Positions 26,158 through 37,737 are shown, counted from the stretch's first letter. The stretch is DNA of 64,000 bases from Blastobasis lacticolella (GCA_905147135.1 LR990041.1:620001-684000); one strand, 5' to 3'. Numbers and translations: made by a program. Notes: generated by a model from the sequence alone, not told the origin.

Positions 26158-28100
26158 TTTTTTTTTTTTTTTTTTTTATTACGCAGTTCGGGGAAATCCT
26201 CATGGACACCTGGGACGGGACGGCCCAGATAGTGCCGGACTCTTACCGGCTAAAACCCCTACCTGCCATGCTATTTACTTCCATCGAAATAAATCGATGC
26301 CATTTATCATTCAAAAATAATTTTATCTAAAGTTATGACTTATTTAGATGTGGGTTCTCAGCTCACCTTTACCTTATCTATGATTATGTTTACATTCCTT
26401 ATTTCTAATATCTACTTACTACTATTCTAATTTCACACTACTTTAAAAATAATCTGTGTTGTATTTGGGCGTATATCATCCAATATTATATCTGTCACTG
26501 GTTAGTTTCAGTTTATATTTTTGTACTATTTTTATTATATATGGTTTTTTTTTTTACATTCTTAATATTCTTGCAATATTCTACTTAGGTCTACTGATAT
26601 GTTCTTTTTTTCCTTTTAGGTCTATGATTGTTCTGCTATCGCTTTTATGTTCAAATGTATATTATACAAAATATACTGACAACATAATTTGCTTAAACTT
26701 GTTTCTAAGCATTACATCTTCTGCGATTCGGCAGCAGAACTCAGCAAAGGCTGTCCTAGTTTCTTTCCGAGTAATTAGGTTTTTTAGGTTTGATGTCGAT
26801 ATTTCGTCATTAAACCTCATTTCGAAGTCATATCTTCGTTTGGCGTATTTAGGACAGTCCAACGGCAGGAGTCCGGCCAAGACCAATGCTGCATTTAAAG
26901 AGACAGTGTGATAAGACCGGCAGATCTTTTGTGCAAAGCCTCTTTGCACTGAGTTCAACTGTTTTTTAATGGTAATTTTTTCTACTGCCGCAACCCATAC
27001 GCTGGAGGCATACAGAATTATGGGTTCTATAACTGCGACATATATGGTTCTGATTATCTCCGGATTAAGGCCCCAGGACAGTTTTGCAACTTTCGCTAAT
27101 CTTTTACATATATTGGTAGCCTTTTTACAAATATGTGCAACGTGACTGTTGAATTTCAATTTACTATCAATAATAAGGCCTAATAGTTTTACCTCGCTAA
27201 CTGCGTTAATTTTAACTCCTCCCATTTTGATGTCTGGTTCATCGTATTTACGTCTATTTGTTATTATCATTAAGTTTGTCTTGTGAGCGGCGAATTTTAA
27301 TTTATTTTCTTTACCCCAGTTGTCTATTGTTTCCAAAATGTTGCATGCGTCGCGCTGTACAGCTTCCGAAGTCTTTCCAGAAATAACCACCACCACATCG
27401 TCAGCAAAAGCCTGTCCATACACATTTTCTTTTCCCTCCAATATTTGCAGTAACGGGTCCAGCAGCAGATTCCAGAATGTTGGACCCGCTATGGATCCTT
27501 GCACACATCCTTTCCCTGTTGATATTTCGCAGGTTGCTCCAGCATAGCCTACTCTTACTTTTCTGTCCTCAAGGTAACTGTAGATGACTTTTCTTAGGTT
27601 TTTAGGGCAAGCTTTTTTGAAGAGTTGATCCTTTATTGCCGGCCACCACGCACTGCCGAACGCTCCCTCAATGTCTAGTGAAACCAGGGCCACTATGTCC
27701 TTGTTTGTTACCCTTTCTCTCACATGGCTCACCAGGTCGTAGAGAGCATCTTCAGTACTACGTTGTGGCGTAAACCCATACTGCCTAGGGCTGGATTTCG
27801 GTAGTAGGTGCCACCTTAATCGTACTACAAGCATTTTCTCCAAGATCTTTCCCAGTATTGAGAGTAATCCAATAGGGCGGTAAGATTTGGCTTGAGTATA
27901 ATCTGTCTTCCCTGGTTTTCTCAGTATTATAACTGTTGCTGTTTTCCACAGTTTTGGGAAGTATCCAATTTCTAAGCACCTATTGCTTATGGCAAGGAAT
28001 ACACCGATGTCCGCTCTGATTGCTGCAGAACATATGTCGGCTGTAAATCCATCTGGACCCGGCGCTTTTTTGGGATTGAATGTGTTTACAGGAATAATTT
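26158..28100 (-). mobile_element. 3' half of an R1-like LINE (reverse transcriptase)
   Basis: The minus-strand frame 26662-28093 encodes the reverse transcriptase and C-terminal region. It starts inside the family motif FNPKKAPGPDGF and contains YRPIGLLS, the motif A aspartate in SLDIEGAF, and the catalytic FADD in QAFADDVVVV. The poly(A) end appears as the T-run at 26159-26177, so 26178-26661 is its 3' UTR. The frame is open through the RT domain. It begins abruptly at about 28100, and the matching 5' half lies 25 kb away at 53.33-55.97 kb on the same strand, breaking just before the same motif, so one element has been split. The R1-clade call rests on recognising this RT style, not on a tree. 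Confidence 0.8.
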
Positions 28101-28677
28101 TCATGCAGAAACTTAAAAATTATAATCCAAAAAAACTCATAAATTTTGAAATAAATTTTTTTACGTCCAGAATTTGCGGTCAATTTGAAACTTTATCTGT
28201 CAGATGCAAAAGCATCTAAAACCTCCCTTTTCACTGCACTTGCATCAGATGTTTCCATACCTGTAACGATTGAGTTTTCTCGGAGCCCAGGCATAAATAA
28301 GGTTCATTCCAATCATTTTTATTCCCGGCCAACGGCCTGACAATTAGTGATTTCAGAAGTTTATAGTTTATAGATTTAAATCATTTTGAACGCAAAAGAC
28401 TCTGCCAACTTGACCTTGAGCTTGTCTATGTTTTCAACTTAAATCTATAATTGCTTTGAGATTAGCATTCGATGTATTTATTGAATACCATTATGTCATT
28501 TGATACTCGAAAATCAAGCGAATGTCCATTCGAACTTAAAGGTAACATCCCCATATCGTCAATAAAAAATCATACGTTTCAACAGACTTTTTTATTGAAA
28601 AGTATAAACTATATAAATAAGTAAATTAATTGATTATTCGGAGCACAGAAACTGATATCAATATTAACGTACATTAT
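28101..28677. other. Unassigned DNA between the split LINE and the viral block (left side)
   Basis: About 580 bp that is neither LINE nor recognisably viral. On the minus strand a short open tail ends in the peptide REVLDAFASDR and a stop at about 28200. Together with 52465-53325 it would make up about 1.4 kb of target DNA in which the viral circle integrated, itself an insertion in the LINE. Its identity is unknown. Confidence 0.45.
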
Positions 28678-28703
28678 TGACTTGCGTGAATCATTAATCA
28701 ATC
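28678..28703. other. Candidate left integration junction (HIM right arm)
   Basis: The text 'ttgcgtgaatcattaatcaa' matches the right arm of the complete HIM-like palindrome at 42.23 kb ('tagcgtgagacattaaaaaa') at 17 of 22 positions in the longest alignment, in the orientation expected for a circle opened there. Left of it the similarity stops. The match is short and AT-rich, so this call is less certain than the right junction. Confidence 0.5.
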
Positions 28704-29489
28704 CATTTAATGACATACATTCTCGTGCTATCGAAATCTATGCTAACGCCCTCTTGCTCCAATCAAAATGCTTCTTGATCAGGGGTTATCAACGAATTCT
28801 AACCCCAGCCGTATCTTGAAGTTCGAATTATCTTTTGCTGTTGGCAAACGCACTTGGCAAATACATAATTTTTCTACAGGTCATAGGTATTACGAAAAAT
28901 TCTTTGTGAACTTGTCATCCATGCTAACTGCCACTGATGTTGACCAGTGATCAAAATATGCTTCTACAGTAAACACAATTGTTACTATTGCTCTTCTTCT
29001 TGCTAGTGATGACTCTCTCACCAACAATCGCCAGCTCACTTATACGTAGCAATTCACACTAGTCCATTTTGGGTAATATTTACTGATCTATCATCACATT
29101 TGTATTTCACTATACACTTGTCTTAATAACATTTTGAATCACTCTAATGCTAGACCCTGAAGAACCATCAAATTTTTTTGAAGAATCAAGTACATTAACA
29201 CTTTGTAAATTATAATGTACTGCGTTAGACTAAAAACAGCTGCATATCGTTGCTTTCGAAGCTTTATCACAGCATTGGGTATCGAATTGGATTCAATTTC
29301 AATTTTATGTAAGTCTACAAATCATTGCAGTGATAATACGCATACTTTCATTGCTTTATCAACATCAAATGGATAAGGTGCGCATAAAAAGATGTCGAAC
29401 AAATCACGATGAAAAATCCAAAAACATATGTAAACTATCCAACAATACCTCAATTAAGATTTTTGAACGCTTATGACATCATTCAAGTA
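28704..29489. other. Viral non-coding stretch
   Basis: No gene is recognised between the candidate left junction and the end of the split PTP gene. Short frames such as 28768-28950 show no family resemblance. Long non-coding spacers are normal for bracovirus segments. Confidence 0.4.
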
Positions 29490-30014
29490 TCAAAAAGTAA
29501 TAGGAGACAGCTTCTTCTCGATATAGGCTCCAAGCAATTGGTAACACAGAACATAGTTTTCTAAGCGGTTCATAAATCCATACTTTTGCTGCCGCACTTT
29601 CTTTAGAACTCTTGGCACACATAGAGTCCCCGTTTTCTCAAATTCTGCAACACATATATCAAATACGCAAAACACTTCAGAGCCAGTGAGCCCGTCCAGG
29701 CACTGCAAAATCATAGGAGCAGTTTTTTTGTCAGCTTGTCTCTCCAACTGAAGGCACAAGTCTTTCACGTTGCAATAAAAATCTATGAATGCATCCGGCT
29801 GATGGGAAAAGTTGTCCCACGGCCACGCAGTGTATTGACATTGGGAAATTTTGTGCTCGTGGCCAGACTGGTTGGTCAGACTCAGCAAAGTCAATTTGTA
29901 GTGCGGTTTCTCACGAACCTCCAGAGTCTTTATCTTAAACTTATCGCAGACTGTCAAACAACCCTCATCCGGGAACAAATTTTGGTTACTCTTCTTGTCA
30001 CTGAATCGATCCAT
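29490..30014 (-). pseudogene. Bracovirus PTP-like gene, C-terminal part (cut by LTR element)
   Basis: This is the C-terminal two thirds of a protein tyrosine phosphatase-like gene whose N-terminal part is at 35118-35466. It shows the PTP fold signatures QCQYTAWPWDN (WPD-loop region) and the position of the catalytic loop, here QCLDGLTGS instead of HCxxGxxR: the Cys is kept but the preceding His and the phosphate-binding Arg are lost. The final helix text RQQKYGFMNRLENYVLCYQ is typical. Even before the insertion it was therefore probably a pseudophosphatase. The reading frame would be continuous across the 4-bp target duplication, so the gene was open when hit. Family role: bracovirus PTPs act on or sequester phosphotyrosine targets in host haemocytes. 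Confidence 0.85.
30011..30014. repeat. Target site duplication CCAT (left)
   Basis: CCAT directly precedes the left LTR and is repeated at 35118-35121 directly after the right LTR. This is the 4-bp duplication expected of Ty3/gypsy integrases and dates the element as inserted into the PTP gene. Confidence 0.8.
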
Positions 30015-30519
30015 TTTGGAGGTCTTGAGTAGTAGGATTAGTTAAACTCCGTAGACAAGTGTGGAATGGATGTATTTACAGAAAATGTGCCTAACTATAT
30101 TTACAAATACGTACTACCTAAACTTGTGTGATAGATCTAGTAAAAATCTATTTGCATTGACCAATGGGAAAGCCCGCCGCGAGATAGCTTCCCCCACCAC
30201 GCCGCGCGCCGGTGTGGTGCCGCTATAAATTGGAGGCGCAGAGCGGCGGACGCCCATTTGGCCGGCGCATCGAGGGACAGCACATCGGAGGAAGCTCGGC
30301 GCGCACGGTGGCGACTACAGCGGCGGCGAACTCCGGTGGTCTTCTGAAACTGCGCTGGGGCTCCGTGGCGTGAAGAATAATCGAAGACAAGTCGTTCTTT
30401 TCAGAACGCAATCCTGAGTTTCATGACAATACGCTCTCTGTGGCTAAATACGCATTCGTTCTATTTATTATAGAACACGAGTTTCACGACTTTTATACGA
30501 ATACAATACGGTAGCCACA
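30015..30519 (-). repeat. 3' LTR
   Basis: 505 bp, indistinguishable by eye from the 5' LTR at 34613-35117. Read on the minus strand it starts TGTGGCTACCG, has a TATA-like CGTATAAAAGTCG near the start, and ends CCTCCAAA. Confidence 0.9.
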
Positions 30520-30529
30520 GTACTCCCCC

Positions 30530-33500
30530 TCAAGCGAAGCGTACAGGTAGTTTGGTGGTGCGTCCGGCTCGTGTCTTGTGTTGTGTTGGTCTCGTGTTTC
30601 GCATTGTGGTCGGCTGTTGTCTCGATGTAGGTATCTTCGTTTCAGGGTCGTTTCTGTTGATTTGTTGTCGTTGGGTAGTGGAGTTGTATTCATTTTCAGC
30701 GGTCTCGTTCAGTGTGTAGGCAGGCTTGAGTCGGTCGATTGATATTTTAGCTTGTCGTTGTGGTAGTTGAACGGTAAATATTTTTCTGTCTCGGTCAATG
30801 ACCTTGTAGGGCCCCTCGTACGGTGGTTGTAGCGGCTTTTTTACAGCGTCGATTCTTACGAAAACGTAGCTGCAGGTTTGTAGGTCTTTATGCACGAAGA
30901 TCGGTCTGTTGCTTGCATGTGATGGTAGTGGTTGCTTTGGTTTCAGAGTGTTGATTGTTTTTCGTAGTTGGGATACGTAGTTGTAGTCGGCGACTTGCAG
31001 ATTTTCGGTTTGTGTAGTGGTAGCAAAAAAATCTCCAGGTAGGCGCAAGTTGTAGCCGTAGGTAAGTTCGGCAGCGCTGATATTTGTGTCGTTACGTAGT
31101 GCGGCTCGAAGTCCCAGCAAAACGGTAGGTAATTCTTCGATCCACGTAGTTTGTCCGGAGAGTCGCGTTTTCAGTGCCGCTTTTAAACTGCGATGCCAGC
31201 GCTCGACGATACCGTTTGCTTGCGGGTGATACGGTGTTGTGCGTGTTTTTTCTATTCCCATTATTTTCGTTAGGTAGGTAAATAGCTGGCTCTCGAACTG
31301 TCGTCCTTGGTCGGTTGTGATGGTTTGTGGGCAGCCAAAACGGGTTATCCAATGTTCGTAGATTACTTTCGCCACGTCTTCGGCGGTGATTTCTTCGGTA
31401 GGTATTGCTTCGGGCCATCTTGTAAGTCGGTCGATCATTGTAATAAGATAGCGGTAGCCGTGCCGCGTCGGGGGTAGCGGTCCGACTATGTCGATGTGGA
31501 TGTGCTGAAATCTGTCTGCCGGTGGGAACGAAGATAGTTCGCTTGACGTGTGGCGATGTATCTTACATTGTTGGCAGCGTAGGCATTGTTTGGCCCAGGT
31601 GCCAACGTCCTTGTTCATCGATGGCCAAAAGTATTTTTGCGTGACAAGCTTTCGGGTGGTGCGTACTCCTGGGTGGCTGATGTTGTGGACTGCATCGAAT
31701 GCTATCTTGCGGTACGGCAGCGGTAGGTATGGTCGCATGTGTTGAGTAGACGTCTCGCAGTATAGAGTAGTGTTCGAGTTAGGTAAAGTAATTTTACGTA
31801 GGCATAAATTACTTTGTTTCTCGAGCTTCGTTATCGTGTTGTCTCTTTCTTGCACTCTTGCGATTTCTTCGTAATTGAGTGTCGTTGGACAGGCGATACT
31901 TTCGACGCGGCTGAGGGCGTCGGCGACGACGTTATCTTGGCCAGTCACGTGACGAATGTCGGTGATGAATTCGCTGATGAATTGCAGTTGGCGTGCTCGG
32001 CGCGGTAGCTCGGATGGCGATGGCGACTTGTGTAATACGTAGGTAAGCGGCTTGTGATCGGTGAAAACTATGGTTTCTCTTCCTTCGAACATTTTTCTGA
32101 AGTGCTTGACTGCCATGTAAATAGCTAGTAGTTCGCGGTCGAATGTACTGTACTTCTGTTGTGCGTCGGAGAATTTCTTCGAGAAGTAGCCGAGTGGTTG
32201 CCATCTGTTACAGATGCGTTGTTGGAGGACGGCTCCAGCCGCTTTGTCGGAGGCATCTGAGAATATCGCCAATGTTCCATGGTGGGACGGGTGGGCGAGT
32301 AAAGCTGCCTTTTGAATGCTGGCTTTACAGGCTTCGAATGCAGATGTTGATTGGTCGTCCCATTTTATTTCCGTTTTGTCTTTCCTCTTCGAATTATGTA
32401 GGTAATTACTGAGCGGGGCTTGGATGGTAGCGGCGTTAGGTATATTCTCTCGGTAAAAGTTGAGCATGCCGAGGAAACGTCGTAGCTCTTCGATCGTCTT
32501 CGGTTTCGGAAAATCGGCGATTGCATTGATTTTCTCTTGTGGAGGTTTTATTCCGTGCTTCGAGACGTGGTACCCGAGGAAGTTGACTTCGTCTTTGCCA
32601 AACACGCATTTCGAAGGGTTGATAGTAATGCCGTATTCTTCTAGTCGTTGTAGGACTGTTCGAAGGTGTTTCCGGTGTTCATCTTCGGTTCGGGAAGCGA
32701 TGAGGAGATCGTCGACGAATGGAAAGACGTAATCCAGCCCTCGCAGTACTTCGTGGACAAACCGCTGAAAGGTTTGCCCAGCGTTGCGGAGGCCGGGGCA
32801 CATGCGTGGGAACTCGAACAATCCGAACGGTGTTATTATTGCCGTTTTTTCGATGTCTTCTTCCTTGATTGGCAATTGTTGATAAGCTCGGTTCAAATCG
32901 AGCGTAGAGAAGACTTGACAACCGGCGAGGTGGTAGGTAAAATCTTTGATGCGTGGTATCGGGTAGCGGTCGGGCTTCGTAATACTGTTTAGGCGTCGGT
33001 AGTCGCCGCAAACTCGCAGGTCACCGTTTTTCTTCGGTACGATGTGTAAAGGTGATGCCCACGGGCTCTTGCTCGGCCGGCACAATCCTTGATCGATCAT
33101 GCTTTGGAATTCGTTCTTGACTCGATCGTAACGATTGTGAGGTATGGGGCGGGCTCTGCAGTACAACGGTGGTCCGGAGGTCTCGATGAAATGTTCCACG
33201 TTGTGTTTGGGGTTGAGTTTCATCGAAGTGATGCGAGTGATTCCAGGGAAATCTGCTAGAATACTGTGGTAGGACTGTTGCAGGTCGATGCTTCGAACTG
33301 TAGGTATTTTCGTGTGACAAACTGGTGCGTTGACTGCTAGGTTTGTGACGTCATCGATTAGTCTGCGGTTCTTGAGGTCTACAATCAGTCGGTGATGTTG
33401 AAGAAAATCGGCTCCAATTATTGGTCTGCTGACGTCGGCGATGATAAATTTCCAGCGGTATGGTCGGCGTAGGCGTAAATCGAGATCCAACGTCGTTTCG

Positions 33501-33733
33501 CCGTAGGTAGATATCGCGGAGTTGTTGGCTGCGTAGAGCGTGAATGGCAGCGGTTGCGGTCGAGTTCCTTTCCTCTTCGGTATGACGGATATATTTGCAC
33601 CCGTATCTACTAAAAAGGTGAGTTTCGAGTTTCTGTCAGTGACGAATAGGCGGTGTGCTGTACTTGAAACACTGGTTTCCGCCACAGCCAGTGTTTGTTT
33701 TAGTTTTCCGACTTCTGTGCGGTGAATGAGCAT
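30530..33733 (-). CDS. pol: LTR element Pol polyprotein (protease, RT, RNase H, integrase)
   Basis: This 1067-aa frame encodes all enzymes for retrotransposition. Domains in order: aspartic protease with [13 protein letters not shown] (DTG at residues 43-45); reverse transcriptase with catalytic VDD in [11 protein letters not shown]; RNase H with [13 protein letters not shown] and FTDHKPLTY; integrase with the HHCC finger ending CLRCQQC, then the DDE core ([28 protein letters not shown]). It overlaps the end of gag in another frame, so it is probably made by ribosomal frameshifting. There are no internal stops, so it looks active or recently active. The frame ends 13 bp before the 3' LTR polypurine tract region. 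Confidence 0.92.
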   Translation of the reverse strand: MLIHRTEVGKLKQTLAVAETSVSSTAHRLFVTDRNSKLTFLVDTGANISVIPKRKGTRPQPLPFTLYAANNSAISTYGETTLDLDLRLRRPYRWKFIIADVSRPIIGADFLQHHRLIVDLKNRRLIDDVTNLAVNAPVCHTKIPTVRSIDLQQSYHSILADFPGITRITSMKLNPKHNVEHFIETSGPPLYCRARPIPHNRYDRVKNEFQSMIDQGLCRPSKSPWASPLHIVPKKNGDLRVCGDYRRLNSITKPDRYPIPRIKDFTYHLAGCQVFSTLDLNRAYQQLPIKEEDIEKTAIITPFGLFEFPRMCPGLRNAGQTFQRFVHEVLRGLDYVFPFVDDLLIASRTEDEHRKHLRTVLQRLEEYGITINPSKCVFGKDEVNFLGYHVSKHGIKPPQEKINAIADFPKPKTIEELRRFLGMLNFYRENIPNAATIQAPLSNYLHNSKRKDKTEIKWDDQSTSAFEACKASIQKAALLAHPSHHGTLAIFSDASDKAAGAVLQQRICNRWQPLGYFSKKFSDAQQKYSTFDRELLAIYMAVKHFRKMFEGRETIVFTDHKPLTYVLHKSPSPSELPRRARQLQFISEFITDIRHVTGQDNVVADALSRVESIACPTTLNYEEIARVQERDNTITKLEKQSNLCLRKITLPNSNTTLYCETSTQHMRPYLPLPYRKIAFDAVHNISHPGVRTTRKLVTQKYFWPSMNKDVGTWAKQCLRCQQCKIHRHTSSELSSFPPADRFQHIHIDIVGPLPPTRHGYRYLITMIDRLTRWPEAIPTEEITAEDVAKVIYEHWITRFGCPQTITTDQGRQFESQLFTYLTKIMGIEKTRTTPYHPQANGIVERWHRSLKAALKTRLSGQTTWIEELPTVLLGLRAALRNDTNISAAELTYGYNLRLPGDFFATTTQTENLQVADYNYVSQLRKTINTLKPKQPLPSHASNRPIFVHKDLQTCSYVFVRIDAVKKPLQPPYEGPYKVIDRDRKIFTVQLPQRQAKISIDRLKPAYTLNETAENEYNSTTQRQQINRNDPETKIPTSRQQPTTMRNTRPTQHKTRAGRTTKLPVRFA

Positions 33734-34560
33734 GGCGACGTGCAGCGTCTGGCGCGATCTTCAAATCGGCGATGGTAGTAGCAGATTGGGCGATGCGGCG
33801 AGTGCGGCCGGGGTGGCGAACGGGACGGTGGTCTGCGGTGGTAGCGCTGGTACGATGGGCTTCGCTGTCTCGAGCGTTGGAAGTGGCCGCGTGTCGATTG
33901 CTGCGCTCGTCCTTGCTTTAGTTCCGCGACCTCCATACTAAGCTTCCGAATTTCTTCGAGAAGGGTTTGATCGTGGGTTTTGTCTTGAGCTTGAGACGCA
34001 GGTGTTGAGGACACGGCGGACACTTCGGGCGACTGTTGTAACACGTTGTCGGCGAGGTTCGCTAAGTCGTCTAGTTTTGCGGTTTTGTTGATATTTTCGC
34101 TGACGGCGATTGCAGAGCGAACGGTAGGTGGTAGATTTTTCTTCCAAAGATGCTGCAGCACTGGTTCGGACAGCTTTCCTCGGCTGAGCATTTTCATGTG
34201 GCGTAGCAGCTGGCTGGGTGTGCGATCGCCTAACTCCACTTCGTTAAGCAGCTTCTCGAGTTTCCGCTCGTCGCTCTCTTCGTAGACGCTGATGAGACGA
34301 CTTTTCAGCGTGTCGTAAAATTCGGCGTCGTCGTTAGGTGGGTCGTAGATGATGTCGCACACTTGTTCCAGCTCTGGTTTGCCGAGTTGCGCGATGATCA
34401 TGTCCACCAGCTGCCGTTTTCCTTTTTTCTGATCCGCTGTGACCGACTCGAATCTGTAGAACCATAGTCGTGGGGTGTCGCGCCAAAACTGTGGGATGCG
34501 CAGCGAGAGAGCGATGCCTGCAACTTCTTGCTGTTCCCGTTGATAGTCTTGAGTCGCCAT
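33700..34560 (-). CDS. gag: LTR element Gag
   Basis: 286 aa, starting at ATG 34560 some 50 bp inside the 5' LTR. The N-terminal and middle parts carry capsid-like text ([16 protein letters not shown], then [18 protein letters not shown]), as in insect Ty3/gypsy gags. Near the C-terminus is the finger [18 protein letters not shown], a C-H-C-C arrangement instead of CCHC, which is diagnostic for the CsRn1 clade. A basic Arg/Ser/Pro-rich stretch precedes it, probably for RNA binding. The end overlaps pol by 34 bp. Confidence 0.9.
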   Translation of the reverse strand: MATQDYQREQQEVAGIALSLRIPQFWRDTPRLWFYRFESVTADQKKGKRQLVDMIIAQLGKPELEQVCDIIYDPPNDDAEFYDTLKSRLISVYEESDERKLEKLLNEVELGDRTPSQLLRHMKMLSRGKLSEPVLQHLWKKNLPPTVRSAIAVSENINKTAKLDDLANLADNVLQQSPEVSAVSSTPASQAQDKTHDQTLLEEIRKLSMEVAELKQGRAQQSTRGHFQRSRQRSPSYQRYHRRPPSRSPPRPHSPHRPICYYHRRFEDRARRCTSPCSFTAQKSEN

Positions 34561-34612
34561 AGTTCCCGGTGCTAAGCTGTGTTCTTGCTTCTTGAACGGC
34601 GGTGGTCACCAC

Positions 34613-35117
34613 TTTGGAGGTCTTGAGTAGTAGGATTAGTTAAACTCCGTAGACAAGTGTGGAATGGATGTATTTACAGAAAATGTGCCTAACTATATTT
34701 ACAAATACGTACTACCTAAACTTGTGTGATAGATCTAGTAAAAATCTATTTGCATTGACCAATGGGAAAGCCCGCCGCGAGATAGCTTCCCCCACCACGC
34801 CGCGCGCCGGTGTGGTGCCGCTATAAATTGGAGGCGCAGAGCGGCGGACGCCCATTTGGCCGGCGCATCGAGGGACAGCACATCGGAGGAAGCTCGGCGC
34901 GCACGGTGGCGACTACAGCGGCGGCGAACTCCGGTGGTCTTCTGAAACTGCGCTGGGGCTCCGTGGCGTGAAGAATAATCGAAGACAAGTCGTTCTTTTC
35001 AGAACGCAATCCTGAGTTTCATGACAATACGCTCTCTGTGGCTAAATACGCATTCGTTCTATTTATTATAGAACACGAGTTTCACGACTTTTATACGAAT
35101 ACAATACGGTAGCCACA
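34613..35117 (-). repeat. 5' LTR
   Basis: 505 bp. On the minus strand the TATA-like CGTATAAAAGTCG at about 35085-35097 and downstream region would drive the element's transcript. The primer binding site begins directly beyond its inner end. Confidence 0.9.
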
Positions 35118-35466
35118 CCATCATCACAATAACTCGCACCTTGTATTCCCACACCATTTCCCAAAATTTTCCGCCGACATCTTGCTGGCTTTTGATGCAA
35201 ATATACTTCCTCTCGATCTCATAACCGTCAACAAAAGTGGCGCCGAGAACAGTCTCGTGACTTTTGAGCTTTACGTGACGATGAAGATGGCGCTCAAGCT
35301 GAATACCACCTCCATTTTCACTTTTATTTCCATCCTGGATTGAAGTTTTCAGCAGTTTTTCTTTTCTAGGCACTATGGAATAATATTCCGCCACGATACT
35401 AGTTAATGAGTCGCGTTTGCTTATGAAACGTAGAAAATCATTTCCATTTATAGGCAGAGTTGCCAT
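35118..35466 (-). pseudogene. Bracovirus PTP-like gene, N-terminal part (cut by LTR element)
   Basis: From ATG 35466 the frame reads through PTP landmarks RHVKLKSHE, GATFVDGYEIERKYIC and KFWEMVWEYKVRVIVMM, then runs into the LTR. It pairs with the C-terminal part at 29490-30014. A TATA-like element (GGTATATAAG, minus strand, plus coordinates 35551-35560) lies about 85 bp upstream of the start. The landmarks correspond to motifs in the other two PTP-like genes here (GASFINGYD, DFINASWVDGY). Disrupted, so no full-length product is expected. Confidence 0.85.
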
Positions 35467-35550
35467 TTTTTCAAACTAAATTAACACTCACTGCTGTTGA
35501 TATCTAGACAATAGTTCTTTCAGACTAACTTCCATTTTACAGGGCTTGGA

Positions 35551-35560
35551 CTTATATACC
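35551..35560 (-). promoter_or_regulatory. TATA box of the split PTP gene
   Basis: Minus-strand GGTATATAAG upstream of the PTP start at 35466; an initiator-like TTAGTC lies about 30 bp downstream. It now drives only a truncated transcript, or a fusion into the LTR element. Confidence 0.5.
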
Positions 35561-35569
35561 CATTGCATG

Positions 35570-36700
35570 CCGACTGCAAACTACGCACCTATCAGACCAT
35601 TAACTTAAATTAATGTGTGCGTTCACCCACTGCTACGTTTCGTGTGATGGTCATTCACTTAATTAACGTAGGTGGTGTTTACTTTTAGCTACTTGTTTGT
35701 AAACAGTAAATTCACAATCGAAGCTACTGAACTTCTGTTTATTAACCTCATTTCATTAATATAATTAGTATTTCATTCAAATTGTTTTCAAACATGCAAT
35801 TTTTGAGCCTAAATTGGAGATACTATTTTTGTATATCTATCCCCCAATTAAAATGACATTGAACTTCTCCATTTTCCTGTAAAAACATAAAACTTTAAAC
35901 ACTTCTTTGTTGATAAATTTCAAGTATAATCCATAGTTGTCTATAGATTACGTAATTATTGAATTAACTCATCAACGCACGTTTGATTCAGCAACAGCTA
36001 ATTACTCGCCGACAGCTTTGTACAAATAGATTACGATAGTATGGTAGCAGGCCTTTATACTCATTTTTCCAGTTTAATTTATTACTCACACGTAACTGTA
36101 ATTATCTTAATTGATTCGATTGTTTATGAACAATCTAAGTTTAGCATAGTGGGTGTTAAGGTCAGGACATACCACTTGTTCAAAGTTAGTAAATTAATTA
36201 AAAACTATTTTAGGCTTTAGAAGGTACCTAATTGTTATTGTAGTGTTTAAGGTTATAACAAGGGTCAAAAAACTTTGATAGTGCTAAAGCTTCATCCGTT
36301 ATTAAACATCAAAATAAATCAATACGAATGTTTGCTAATTCAACACATAGTCGTGAAGGGTTCTTTATGTCTAGAAGCTTTTCACCATTCATTTATTCTC
36401 GCCTACGCAGAAACAATCCCTAGAACTAGATTTGTTTTATCTACTATAGGAAACTGTGGGCGTTGTTTTGCTAATTAATTACATATAACCTTTTAGAAAA
36501 TAAATTAAAAGCTATTCTATGAATTAGAACTTATGGTGGTAGAGAAAAAAAACATTTTTATTAGATGATTTATTTTAAATACATTTAAGTGTCTTACAAT
36601 TTACTTATAATTTAGGAAATACTACTACATCTACTTCAGTCTTTCTTCAATGGGTTAGGACCATCAAAAGCGTCACCATCGGTAATATAGTGTTCTGTAC
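35570..36700. other. Viral non-coding spacer
   Basis: About 1.1 kb with no recognised gene between the split PTP and the 227-aa gene. AT-rich, no clear repeats. Confidence 0.4.
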
Positions 36701-36701
36701 A

Positions 36702-37382
36702 TCATGAAAATTCTCTGAACCTTAGATCTTTCTGCATGTGAGGTGGAAGCATATCCCAGACCCTGCTGATATCGTCTTTTGCATGCACCAAGATTAATCT
36801 CTCGTCCAAACAAGCGATATCTTCAGGGTGCATCTTTGTAAGAGTCTGAAGTTGGTAGAAAAGCTGCAGTGACTTCTCCATCGATGGTTTCTGACCCCAA
36901 CAACTTACGAACCAGCTTTTCATGCGTTGAACTGTTTCAAACGCACAGGCAGAGTCACTGATACTTGAGTGCTTCTCTTTGAACCAGCACATCTCATCCG
37001 GATCAAAGCTATCCAGACATTCAATATAAGGCATCTTCATCAGATCAATGATCTTCGACTGATGACCCGTGATTTTATCAAGCCACTGTTTCTCCCTTTC
37101 ACCCAACACGTAAAGGTACGCTTTGTTCTTGACGATTTCCATTAGTATTTCTTTCAGAGTTGTGTAGGAGGTTGATCCTTCTTTCCATTCAATTCCATGG
37201 GTCTTCAGCCAGAAGTCTGCGGTCTCTGAGATCTTGCCTTGGTTGCTGTACTCTGCTGGTGGCTTGAACATCTTCAATACAGGAGTATCCGATCCATCGG
37301 TCAGTGAAATGGCGGCCAGTTCTTTTATGATAAAATCATCATTTTCGGTGTAGAATCCCTCAAAATCAATAAACAACTCCAT
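36702..37382 (-). CDS. Bracovirus-block protein with DnaQ-like N-terminus, 227 aa
   Basis: ATG 37382 is chosen because a TATA-like CAATATAAGAACG (minus, plus coordinates 37460-37472) and an initiator TATCAGTTAC (about 37432-37441) lie just upstream, so any start further upstream would precede the transcript. The protein begins MELFIDFEGFYTENDDFIIK. The D-x-E spacing followed by a 'KELAAISL' strand resembles the DEDD-type 3'-5' exonuclease (DnaQ/RNase H-like) fold found in many uncharacterised arthropod proteins. Later catalytic aspartates are not obvious, so activity is doubtful. The frame is intact. It lies between the split PTP and the multi-exon family. Function unknown; homology call is tentative. 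Confidence 0.55.
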   Translation of the reverse strand: MELFIDFEGFYTENDDFIIKELAAISLTDGSDTPVLKMFKPPAEYSNQGKISETADFWLKTHGIEWKEGSTSYTTLKEILMEIVKNKAYLYVLGEREKQWLDKITGHQSKIIDLMKMPYIECLDSFDPDEMCWFKEKHSSISDSACAFETVQRMKSWFVSCWGQKPSMEKSLQLFYQLQTLTKMHPEDIACLDERLILVHAKDDISRVWDMLPPHMQKDLRFREFS

Positions 37383-37737
37383 CTTGTGCACTGGTGAACT
37401 TGATCCAAGTAACACGTAACGAGACTGGCAAGTAACTGATAAAGCTTTCAATAGCAAGCGTTCTTATATTGTTCACCCCACCCGTGAAGTATGATACAAT
37501 GATGATTAATTCCTAGCCATGAATAAATACATACATAAATCGATGGAATTAATGTTTAAAGTCACCAGTAATGAGTCATCATTGTGGTTTATTGTAACTA
37601 TCAATTTCCCTGGTTCGACATCCTTATTAGGAGTTGTTTTCATGTAGGTTATTCTTGATTATCCTGCGTGATGGATATGACTAATTTCCAGTGTATTATT
37701 CATGGCACTGTTGAAAAATGCCTACGGACAAAACTTA

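Larger units (their letters stand above)
30015..35117 (-). mobile_element. Complete CsRn1-type Ty3/gypsy LTR retrotransposon, 5.1 kb
   Basis: The element has two 505-bp LTRs, gag and pol in overlapping frames, a primer binding site starting TGGTGACC just inside the 5' LTR (34602-34611, minus strand; fits a tRNA-Trp primer, as in the CsRn1 clade), a polypurine tract GAGGGGGAG next to the 3' LTR (30520-30531), and a CCAT target duplication. The gag has the C-H-C-C finger that marks the CsRn1 clade (Bombyx Kabuki-like). I see no difference between the LTRs, so insertion was recent relative to neutral decay. It lies inside the viral block, within a PTP gene. Confidence 0.9.

Noticed and set aside
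28545..28585. 'atatcgtcaataaaaaatc' as the left HIM junction
   Set aside because: The match with the HIM arm is shorter and needs a gap; the site at 28678 aligns better without gaps.
30223..30411. 62-aa frame in the LTR, repeated at 34821-35009
   Set aside because: It is present twice only because the LTR is repeated; no domain, GC-rich LTR sequence.
31092..34612. Many secondary frames within gag and pol
   Set aside because: Overlap the intact gag and pol and show no domain text of their own.
37383..37457. Longer start of the 227-aa gene
   Set aside because: The upstream codon is TTG and lies before the predicted transcription start; the TATA and initiator favour ATG 37382.
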